A stretch of 15,071 nucleotides of DNA, from contig DZCR01000048.1 in assembly GCA_022736495.1 (NCBI GenBank), forward strand, positions 5,822 to 20,892. The letters are read 5' to 3'. Under the pieces are notes generated by a model. It ran no database searches and was not told the origin of the DNA. It saw only the letters and a list, made by a program, of their open reading frames with translations. This DNA comes from Desulfobacca acetoxidans (GTDB lineage Bacteria > Desulfobacterota > Desulfobaccia > Desulfobaccales > 0-14-0-80-60-11). Both the position numbers and the translations under genes were made by a program. Shown here piece by piece: positions 7,732 to 13,466 of the stretch. Each line of letters opens with the position of its first letter. The first letter of the stretch is position 1.

Positions 7732-9306
7732 ATGTTGACAAAACTCATGGATAGATCCAGTTTTTCCGTAACCCGCCGCACCTGGACCCGCCTCCGTAGG
7801 GTCGTCCAGATCCTCTTCCTGGCACTGTTTCTGTGGCTTTTTTTGCAGGCCGAATTCGAGGGCGTAAACCATCTGGCCTGGCCGGTGGACTTGTTCTTTC
7901 GCTTTGACCCCCTGATCCTGGCGGCCAATCTCCTGACCTTCAGTCCCCTGGTGGCCGGGCTGTTCTGGTCCCTGGTCTTTGTGGCCCTGACCTTTATCCT
8001 GGGCCGTTTTTTCTGCGGCTGGGTCTGCCCCCTGGGCACGACCCTGGACTGCACCCGGCGGTTTCTCTTCAGTCCCCGCCCCGACCGCGGCGTTGCGGCC
8101 CGGTGGCGCCGGGGCAAGTATTATCTGCTCATCGGTCTGCTGGTGAGCGCCCTCTTTTCCCTGAACCTGGTGGGCCTGTTCGATCCCTTGTCCCTGCTTT
8201 ACCGCACCCTGACCATTGTTTTATATCCGGCCTTCGGCTACGGTGTGGAAAAAAGCGGTCTCACGCTGTACCGCCTGGGCCCGCCAGCCACTTACGTCAG
8301 CGAGCCCCTCTATCAGTTCTTCAAGGCCACGATGCTGCCCTTCCGGCCCCTGGTCTACGCGCTGCCCTTCCTGACGCTGGTGCTCTTTGCCCTGGTGGTG
8401 GCCGCGGAGCGGGTGGACCGGCGGTTCTGGTGCCGGGCCTTCTGTCCCCTGGGAGCCCTCTACGGCCTCATCGCCCGCTTCTCTCGGTTGCGGCGGCGGC
8501 CCACCGCCTTGTGTCCCGACTGCGGTGATTGCGCCGAAATTTGCAAGATGTCTGCCTTTGCGCCGGGCAAACCATCCCGCCATGTAACTTCCGAATGCCA
8601 GCTCTGCCTCCGGTGTCTGGAGGCCTGCGCGAAAGAAGACCGAGTGAGTTTTACCTGGGTATCCAAAGCGCCCCGGGCCCCGCTGGACTTAGGCAGGCGC
8701 CAGGTGATAACCGCCGTCGCGGCGGGGGCGGTGGCCGTGCCTCTGATCCGCCTGGGTTCCCTGGCCCGACGGCCCGAGGAGTTTCTTATCCGGCCGCCCG
8801 GAGCCCAGAATGAAGCGGAGTTTCTCTCCCGCTGCATCCGTTGCGGCCAGTGTATGAAGGTCTGTCTGACTAACGGCCTCCAGCCGGTGTTGTGGGAAGC
8901 GGGTTTGGAAGGGTTCTATACGCCGCAGCTCATACCGCGCCTGGGCTACTGCTCCTACTCCTGCAACCTGTGCGGCCAGGTCTGCCCCACCGGCGCCATC
9001 CCCCACTTTAAGCTGGACGCCAAACAGGCCAGCGCCCTGGGGACTGCGTTCATCAATCATTCCCGGTGTATCCCCTACTCGGAAGGCACCGATTGCCTGG
9101 TGTGCGAGGAGCATTGTCCCGTCTCTCCCAAGGCTATCACCTTCACCGAGCAGGAGGTGGTTAATCTGGAAGGCGAACGGGTGAAAATCAAGCTGCCGCT
9201 GGTCAACGCCGACCGCTGCATCGGCTGCGGCCACTGTGAACACGTCTGCCCCGTGGGCGGCGCCGCGGCCATCCGGGTGAAGCGCTCGCAGCGGGTAGAG
9301 ATGTAA
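7732..9306 (+). CDS. membrane polyferredoxin, NapH-like half fused to NapG/MauM-like half
   Basis: A 524-residue electron-transfer membrane protein. Membrane helices lie near residues 25-40, 62-90, 130-150 and 208-225. The NapH/NosR-type motifs FFCGWVCPLG (Cys95, Cys99) and FWCRAFCPLG (Cys234, Cys238) flank them. Two 4Fe-4S motifs follow (Cys261/264/267/271 and Cys289/292/295/299). Residues 321-341 read GRRQVITAVAAGAVAVPLIR, a Tat-like twin arginine plus membrane segment. After it comes a NapG/MauM-like part beginning RPPGAQNEAEF, with four further cysteine groups (Cys368-378, 407-418, 446-462, 496-506). I infer cytoplasmic clusters in the first half and periplasmic clusters in the second. 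It follows the Tat-exported DUF362 gene. The start ATG has a weak ribosome site; ATG 7747 is an alternative. Confidence 0.85.
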   Translation: MLTKLMDRSSFSVTRRTWTRLRRVVQILFLALFLWLFLQAEFEGVNHLAWPVDLFFRFDPLILAANLLTFSPLVAGLFWSLVFVALTFILGRFFCGWVCPLGTTLDCTRRFLFSPRPDRGVAARWRRGKYYLLIGLLVSALFSLNLVGLFDPLSLLYRTLTIVLYPAFGYGVEKSGLTLYRLGPPATYVSEPLYQFFKATMLPFRPLVYALPFLTLVLFALVVAAERVDRRFWCRAFCPLGALYGLIARFSRLRRRPTALCPDCGDCAEICKMSAFAPGKPSRHVTSECQLCLRCLEACAKEDRVSFTWVSKAPRAPLDLGRRQVITAVAAGAVAVPLIRLGSLARRPEEFLIRPPGAQNEAEFLSRCIRCGQCMKVCLTNGLQPVLWEAGLEGFYTPQLIPRLGYCSYSCNLCGQVCPTGAIPHFKLDAKQASALGTAFINHSRCIPYSEGTDCLVCEEHCPVSPKAITFTEQEVVNLEGERVKIKLPLVNADRCIGCGHCEHVCPVGGAAAIRVKRSQRVEM

Positions 9307-9311
9307 TGGTT

Positions 9312-9364
9312 TTGGGGGAAGGGGCTAAGGGCTTTTTTGTAAGTGCCCTTACCCCTCCCCCCAA
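9312..9364. terminator. palindromic bidirectional terminator between convergent genes
   Basis: The arms at 9312-9331 (TTGGGGG, AGGGG, TAAGGG with single-base interruptions) and 9346-9364 (CCCTTA, CCCCT, CCCCCCAA) form a stem of about 18 bp around a T-rich loop. It sits between the converging polyferredoxin and thiol peroxidase genes and could terminate both. A shorter GGGCG/CGCCC hairpin follows near 9372-9385. Confidence 0.6.
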
Positions 9365-9413
9365 TCCTTTCGGGCGGGTCCGCCCCTAACAACGATCTTT
9401 GCCGGGCCGGTTC

Positions 9414-9929
9414 TCAGATCAGTTTACCCACCGCCTGCAAGACCTCGTCGTAGTTGGGTTCGTTGGCCAGCTCCTTGACGAGCTGGACGTAACGCACTAC
9501 TCCCCCCTTGTCCACCACGAACACGGCCCGGGCCAGGAGACGCAGTTCTTTGATCAGTACCCCGTAAGCCAGGCCAAAAGCCGCGTCCCGGTGGTCCGAG
9601 TAGGTCTTGACCCGGTCCACGCCCGCGGCCCCGCACCAGCGCTTCTGGGCAAAGGGCAAGTCCATGCTGATGGTCAGGATTTCCACGTTGGGTCCCAGCT
9701 TGGCGGCCGCCTCATTGAACCACCGGGTTTCGATATTGCAGGTGGAGGTGTCCAGGGAGGGGACCGAACAAATAATGGCTACCTTGCCTTTAATTGAGGA
9801 AAACTTGAAGGGGCTTAAGTCGTTGGCAACGACCTCAAAATCCGGGGCTTGATCCCCCTCGTGCACTTCCCGGCCCACCAGGGTCAGGGGGTTGCCTTTC
9901 ATCGTGATTGCGCCGGCCCGTTCGGCCAT
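9414..9929 (-). CDS. tpx: thiol peroxidase, Tpx-type peroxiredoxin
   Basis: A 171-residue atypical two-cysteine peroxiredoxin that reduces hydroperoxides using thioredoxin-type donors. The peroxidatic Cys64 sits in PSLDTSTCNIETRWFN, the Tpx form of the active site, and the resolving Cys99 in KRWCGAAGV. Spacing and total length match E. coli-type Tpx. No signal peptide is seen, so it should act in the cytoplasm. AAAGGAGG lies 8 bases before the ATG and overlaps the stop codon of the radical SAM gene, leaving only 14 bases between the two genes. They are therefore almost certainly co-transcribed. The peroxidase may protect the oxygen-sensitive iron-sulfur enzyme, which is inference. Confidence 0.93.
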   Translation of the reverse strand: MAERAGAITMKGNPLTLVGREVHEGDQAPDFEVVANDLSPFKFSSIKGKVAIICSVPSLDTSTCNIETRWFNEAAAKLGPNVEILTISMDLPFAQKRWCGAAGVDRVKTYSDHRDAAFGLAYGVLIKELRLLARAVFVVDKGGVVRYVQLVKELANEPNYDEVLQAVGKLI

Positions 9930-9943
9930 ACTCTTATCCTCCT

Positions 9944-10996
9944 TTAAACAGGCTCAATGAAACACTGGGGGTCAGGGGCAAGCAAATCGGGCTTGCCCTG
10001 CGCCTGGGCATAGGCATAAGCAATGGCCCGGCAGCCCCGACAGGCGGACCAGCGCGGGCAGCTGCCGCACTTACCCTGGTAAAGGCTTTTATCACGGAGC
10101 TGCGCCAAGACCGGGGAGGTGGCCCAGATTTCCCGCAGAGAATCCTGGCCCACATTTCCCAAGGGGATAGGCAGGCGGCGACAGGGGGTAACCGTGCCGT
10201 CCGCCAGGATTGTGAGTCCGGATATCCCCGCGGCGCAGCCCCCGGCCGCGATTGCGCCGTATTCATTATCAGCCGGCGCGGCGGCGTTCATCTGAGTCGC
10301 CATGGGGTCTCCGGTGACTATCTCCAGGCCTTTAACCTGCATCGACAAAAGGCCTTCATAAAAATCCCTGGTTTCATCCCGGGTCAGCATGTCGTCCAGT
10401 AAGTCCTTGCCCCGGCCCGACGGGACCAGCCGGGAGCATCCCAGCCGGGGAACCCCCAGTTCGGTGGCCAGCTCCACCATCTCTTTTACATAGCCGGCAT
10501 TCATCCTGGAAATAGTAGCATTCAACGAGACCTTCACCCCGGCCTGCTGGAGGTTCTGCACTCCTTTGAGAGCGGCGGCAAAAGTTCCCCGGCCCCGAAC
10601 GCGCTCGTGAATTTCCTCCGGGCCTTCCAGGCTGATCTGGACGCCATGGACCCCCAAAGCCGCGATCTTTTGCGCCATATCAAGGGTAATACACGTGCCA
10701 TTTGAAAGAATATAAATTTCAAACCCCGTCTGAGCCATTCTCTCCAGGATGTCAAAAAATCCTGACCTTAAAAAAGGCTCTCCTCCGGTGACATTAAAAC
10801 TGGGTGAGAAATCCAGGCCATAAGCCTCATGCCAGGCAGCCAGCATGGCGGTGATTTCATCTATTACCCGGTAAATTTCCCTTTGCGACAACTCTTCTAT
10901 TTTGCCGCCTTCCTGGTAACAGTGCCGGCATTTCAGATTACATCTCTCCGTGAGGTGCCATTGGATTAAAAAATCATAGGGCTGACTCAAGGACAT
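9944..10996 (-). CDS. radical SAM/SPASM-domain protein, possible peptide maturase
   Basis: A 350-residue radical SAM enzyme. CNLKCRHCY places the SAM-binding 4Fe-4S cluster on Cys19/23/26. The GGEP motif (71-74) and a TIM-barrel segment with ISLEGP follow. The C-terminal SPASM region shows Cys254, Cys272, then Cys310/313/319/322 (CGSCPRWSACRGC) and Cys345, enough for two auxiliary clusters. SPASM enzymes commonly modify ribosomal peptides or activate sulfatases. There is no sulfatase here, but two tiny ORFs lie upstream on the same transcript. The start ATG at 10996 has only a weak ribosome site. It is followed directly by tpx. The substrate is not known from sequence. Confidence 0.88.
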   Translation of the reverse strand: MSLSQPYDFLIQWHLTERCNLKCRHCYQEGGKIEELSQREIYRVIDEITAMLAAWHEAYGLDFSPSFNVTGGEPFLRSGFFDILERMAQTGFEIYILSNGTCITLDMAQKIAALGVHGVQISLEGPEEIHERVRGRGTFAAALKGVQNLQQAGVKVSLNATISRMNAGYVKEMVELATELGVPRLGCSRLVPSGRGKDLLDDMLTRDETRDFYEGLLSMQVKGLEIVTGDPMATQMNAAAPADNEYGAIAAGGCAAGISGLTILADGTVTPCRRLPIPLGNVGQDSLREIWATSPVLAQLRDKSLYQGKCGSCPRWSACRGCRAIAYAYAQAQGKPDLLAPDPQCFIEPV

Positions 10997-11072
10997 GGTT
11001 TCCAGCCTTTATGACAGCGCTTAAATAATGGAAAAATCCGAGGCGGCTAGGGCGGATGGCCATCGCAGGTAA

Positions 11073-11135
11073 GCAGATATGACAAACTGAGTTAGGCTTT
11101 TACTTCGGGCGATCCTCACGATTTGCCATATCTGC
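11073..11135 (-). promoter_or_regulatory. RNA hairpin between the tiny ORFs and the radical SAM gene
   Basis: GCAGATATGACAAA at 11073-11086 and TTTGCCATATCTGC at 11122-11135 are inverted repeats of 14 bp. The single mismatch in DNA becomes a G-U pair in the minus-strand RNA, so that strand is the likely functional one. The loop is 35 bases. The stem covers the end and stop codon of the 25-codon ORF and could couple or attenuate expression of the radical SAM gene. Confidence 0.5.
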
Positions 11136-11177
11136 CCCACGCAGTTGCTGAACCAGCAACTTAATCAGATCTTTCAT
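11100..11177 (-). CDS. tiny ORF 2, 25 codons, unknown
   Basis: Reads MKDLIKLLVQQLRGADMANR then EDRPK and ends in TAA at 11100-11102. Its ATG overlaps the TGA stop of tiny ORF 1 (ATGA), an arrangement typical of translational coupling. The peptide begins with an amphipathic helix-like stretch and ends in charged residues. It has no cysteine or recognisable motif. A 7-bp hairpin (GTTGCTG/CAGCAAC, loop GTT) lies within the coding sequence, and the larger 11073-11135 stem covers its end. It could be a real small protein or a translated leader. It is too short for homology to be judged by eye. Confidence 0.35.
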   Translation of the reverse strand: MKDLIKLLVQQLRGADMANREDRPK

Positions 11178-11263
11178 TTGTGGCATACCTTGCGGAGATC
11201 GACTTTCTTGACCTGACCCCAGAAGGCAGCCTCCTTTGCCAACGTCTCTTGGCTAAGCTTCAT
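11174..11263 (-). CDS. tiny ORF 1, 29 codons, possible radical SAM substrate peptide or leader
   Basis: A 29-residue ORF starting MKLSQETLAKEAAFWGQ and ending with basic residues and KVCHK. The ribosome site is a near-perfect anti-SD match (AAGGAGGTGA at 11271-11280), about 10 bases from the ATG, far better than that of most genes in this window. A TTGACA/TACTTT promoter is centred about 50 bases upstream. The peptide has one Trp, one Cys and one His near its end and a helical Ala/Lys/Glu front part. It heads a transcript that also encodes a SPASM radical SAM enzyme, so a modified-peptide precursor is an attractive idea. No known precursor family is recognised, and a regulatory leader peptide is the main alternative. 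Confidence 0.5.
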   Translation of the reverse strand: MKLSQETLAKEAAFWGQVKKVDLRKVCHK

Positions 11264-11299
11264 CCCGCCTTCACCTCCTTTCTGTTGAACTTGTTATTT

Positions 11300-11328
11300 A
11301 AAGTATGTCCGGAAAAAAGGCTTGTCAA
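11300..11328 (-). promoter_or_regulatory. sigma-70-type promoter of the tiny ORF/radical SAM/tpx operon
   Basis: On the minus strand TTGACA (11328-11323) is followed by exactly 17 bases and TACTTT (11305-11300). The -35 is consensus and the -10 keeps the key TA---T bases. The expected start point near 11293 would leave a short 5' leader of about 30 bases before tiny ORF 1. Confidence 0.65.
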
Positions 11329-11342
11329 GACAGCCAAACCGT

Positions 11343-11367
11343 AGGGGCGGATTTAAAACCCGCCCCT
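11343..11367. repeat. small GC palindrome, REP-like
   Basis: AGGGGCGG at 11343-11350 and CCGCCCCT at 11360-11367 form a perfect 8-bp stem with an A/T-rich 9-base loop. An outer TGGCTG/CAGCCA pairing is also possible on the minus strand. It follows the trpB2-like gene and may act as its terminator, but no T run follows on either strand. The form resembles short palindromes scattered in intergenic DNA of many GC-rich genomes. Confidence 0.45.
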
Positions 11368-11404
11368 GGCTGGTTCCATAATGCCTGCAAAATTTTGGCC
11401 GAGG

Positions 11405-12769
11405 TTACTTGGTCTTGACCTGGGGCAATTCCTCCAGAGCTTTTTTGATCATCTCATCCGGGTCGAGTTCGATGTCTTGCAGTTTACCTTCCAGGAAGGC
11501 GTCATAGGCCGCCAGGTCGAAGTGGCCGTGGCCTGAAAAATTAAACACGATGCACTTGGCTTGATTGGTCTCTTTGCACACCAAAGCCTCGTCCACCGCA
11601 CCCTTAATGGCGTGGGCGGTCTCCGGGGCCGGGATGATGCCTTCGGTTTCGGCAAAGAGGCGGGAGGCCTCAAAGACCGGGTTCTGGGTATAGGCCCGGG
11701 CTTCGATGACTTTTTCATGCACCAACTGGCAGAGGAGCGGGGCGTCGCCGTGGTAGCGCAGGCCGCCGGCGTGGATCCCCGGAGGCACAAAGGAATGCCC
11801 CAGGGTGTACATCATGATCAGGGGCGTTAGGCCGGTGGTGTCCCCGAAGTCATAGGTATAGGCCCCCTTGGTCAGGGTGGGGCAGGCGGTGGGTTCCACC
11901 GCCACAAACCGCAGGTCCTGGCCTTTTAACTTATCAGGAACAAAGGGAAAGCAGAACCCTGCGAAGTTGCTGCCGCCGCCGACGCAGCCGATGAGCACGT
12001 CCGGCGATTCCCCGGCCAGGGCCAGTTGCTTCTTGGTTTCCAGCCCCACGATGGTCTGGTGCAGCATGACGTGGTTGAGGACGCTCCCCAGGGCATAGTT
12101 GGTGTCGTCATGGGTGGCGGCGTCCTCCACCGCCTCGGAGATGGCCATACCCAAGCTGCCGGAGGTATCGGGGACTTTGGCCAAAATGGAGCGGCCGGCC
12201 TGGGTGCGGTCCGTGGGGGAGGGGTAGACGTCGGCCCCCCAAATGTGCATCAGCGACCGGCGGTACGGCTTCTGCTGATAACTTACTTTGACCATGTAGA
12301 CGGTGCATTCCATGCAGAAAAAGTTGCAGGCCAGGGCCAGGGCGCAGCCCCACTGACCGGCCCCGGTCTCGGTGGACAGCCGCTTGATGCCAGCCGCTTT
12401 GTTGTAATAGGCCTGGGCCACCGCGGTATTGGGCTTGTGGCTGCCCGCAGGGCTGACGGACTCGTTTTTATAGTAGATGCGGGCCGGGGTCTTGAGGGCC
12501 GCCTCCAGGTTGCGGGCCCGGTGCAGGGGGCTGGGCCGCCACAACTGATAGATCCGCAACACGTCATCGGGGATGGCGATCCAGCGCTCCGGGCTCACTT
12601 CCTGCTCGATCAGGGCCCGGGGAAAGATGGGCGCCAGGTCGTCAGGGGTGATGATTTGTCCGGTGCCCGGGTGCAGATAGGGCGGCGGGGGAGAGGGCAG
12701 GTCGGGAATGATATTGTACCATTCCTGGGGCATTTCGCTTTCGCTCAGATGGATCCGGTAAGAGTCCAT
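11405..12769 (-). CDS. trpB: TrpB2-type tryptophan synthase beta-like PLP enzyme
   Basis: A 454-residue PLP enzyme of the TrpB2 branch, which is longer than classical TrpB. The PLP lysine is Lys112 in [19 protein letters not shown] (132-141) carries the catalytic-type Glu134, and the phosphate loop is GGGSN (264-268). The expected reaction is condensation of indole with serine (or a serine derivative) to tryptophan. No trpA, trpC or other trp gene is present in the window. This is common for TrpB2, which is often thought to salvage free indole. The start ATG is preceded by AAGGAG at somewhat long spacing. It is separated from the radical SAM operon by a palindrome and that operon's own promoter, so it is probably a separate unit. 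Confidence 0.92.
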   Translation of the reverse strand: MDSYRIHLSESEMPQEWYNIIPDLPSPPPPYLHPGTGQIITPDDLAPIFPRALIEQEVSPERWIAIPDDVLRIYQLWRPSPLHRARNLEAALKTPARIYYKNESVSPAGSHKPNTAVAQAYYNKAAGIKRLSTETGAGQWGCALALACNFFCMECTVYMVKVSYQQKPYRRSLMHIWGADVYPSPTDRTQAGRSILAKVPDTSGSLGMAISEAVEDAATHDDTNYALGSVLNHVMLHQTIVGLETKKQLALAGESPDVLIGCVGGGSNFAGFCFPFVPDKLKGQDLRFVAVEPTACPTLTKGAYTYDFGDTTGLTPLIMMYTLGHSFVPPGIHAGGLRYHGDAPLLCQLVHEKVIEARAYTQNPVFEASRLFAETEGIIPAPETAHAIKGAVDEALVCKETNQAKCIVFNFSGHGHFDLAAYDAFLEGKLQDIELDPDEMIKKALEELPQVKTK

Positions 12770-12949
12770 ATTGGGGAAGTGCTCCTTGGGAGAAAGATTC
12801 AGGCCATTTTAGGTAAAATCCGGGGCCTTAAGCGCGACGCTGAGCGAGGTGGAACATCGTCCCCGGGTTTACTAATTTGGCCGTATGACGTGTATCTTAC
12901 CACACGAAGGCCGCCTCCTCCAGCCACTTTCCCCCTAAAAAAACCGCCG
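12770..12949. other. upstream region of the trpB2 gene, no gene seen
   Basis: About 180 bases with no credible ORF. It holds the leader of trpB2. A CGTGT/ACACG dyad lies near 12889-12906, and a TAAGAT hexamer is inside it. No convincing promoter pair was found. A second T run (12937-12943 on the minus strand, preceded by GGCGG) may act as a backup terminator for the RNA upstream. Confidence 0.4.
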
Positions 12950-12978
12950 AAAAAAAGTCTTATTGTAATATCAATAAG
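12950..12978 (-). terminator. intrinsic terminator of the structured RNA
   Basis: On the minus strand CTTATTG (12978-12972), the loop ATATTA and CAATAAG (12965-12959) form a perfect 7-bp stem followed by AC and seven T. This is a standard Rho-independent terminator and works only on the minus strand. No protein gene ends upstream of it within about 480 bases, so it most likely ends a non-coding transcript. Confidence 0.75.
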
Positions 12979-13244
12979 TTGACTGGCAGAAACACTTTTT
13001 TCGGACCTTTAAGGCGGAATTTGTGCCGCATCTGTGCCTTTACTGTATCATTGGTTTACCGGGACATAACCGCATGGTTCCCCTGGTCATCCGACTAGTA
13101 ACCGCAGGCTAACCGGCACAGTGACGCCCAGATTTCGCCTCTCCATCCCTTGAGTCGTCTTTGTACCCCGTCGCGGAACGGGTGAACCGCTTCGGCAGAG
13201 CATTTTTCCACCTCGCTAACCACACGTGTTTCACTGCGGGTCCG
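12950..13244 (-). ncRNA. candidate structured non-coding RNA, class not assigned
   Basis: No good ORF, but many nested stems on the minus strand. CGGACC (13239-13244) pairs with GGTCCG (13002-13007) and closes the whole domain. Inside are CCCGT/ACGGG (13178-13182/13167-13171), GACG plus CTC with GGG plus CGTC (13152-13159/13123-13129), CTGTGCC/GGCACAG (13115-13121/13032-13038), GGTTA/TGACC (13110-13114/13085-13089), GGG-AACC/GGTT-CCC (13076-13083/13061-13071) and GCGG/CCGC (13026-13029/13014-13017). Several need G-U pairs that would be A-C mismatches on the other strand, pointing to the minus strand. An intrinsic terminator follows. It does not show signature sequences of tmRNA, RNase P, SRP or 6S RNA. 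An orphan omega RNA (HEARO/IscB-type) is one possibility, but no IscB gene is nearby. Confidence 0.6.
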
Positions 13245-13325
13245 GCAAACCTGGAGGCAGCATAAACTTAGGAAGGCAAGGGGATAAAGCGCCCATGAGG
13301 AGAATGACCTGGTTTTGCTGAACTC

Positions 13326-13459
13326 GTAAAAAGTCAGTTTCCCCTCTCCTGGTGGGAGGGGATTAGGGGAAGGGGGAAAATAACCCTCTGAAAGTGCGAA
13401 TTATTTCACCCCAACCTAACCTTCCCCCTTACAGGGGGAGGGAATTTGGGACTTTTTAC
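13326..13459. repeat. 134-bp MITE-like palindromic element
   Basis: GTAAAAAGTC at 13326-13335 and GACTTTTTAC at 13450-13459 are perfect 10-bp terminal inverted repeats. Inside them the two halves are imperfect complements of G- and C-runs (CCCCTCTCC, GGGAGGGGATTAGGGG against CCCCAACCTAACC, CCCCCTTACAGGGGGAGGG). There is no ORF and no clear target duplication. It lies 7 bases after the moeA stop and may serve as its terminator. A non-autonomous transposable element or dispersed intergenic palindrome is the best reading. Confidence 0.6.
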
Positions 13460-13466
13460 AAAACCG

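Noticed and set aside
10974..11063. Third tiny minus-strand ORF of 29 codons overlapping the radical SAM start
   Set aside because: No ribosome site before its ATG and it overlaps the start of a firmly supported gene out of frame.
12026..12982. 318-codon plus-strand ORF opposite trpB2
   Set aside because: It is antisense to a gene with clear PLP motifs, is Gly-rich without family features, and runs into non-coding DNA.
13093..13204. Short minus-strand ORF MLCRSGSPV... and an overlapping frame VKHVWLARWKN... inside the RNA candidate
   Set aside because: Both are about 40 codons, have no ribosome site and no recognised family, and the stem pattern and terminator explain the sequence better. 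A decayed coding fragment is not fully excluded.
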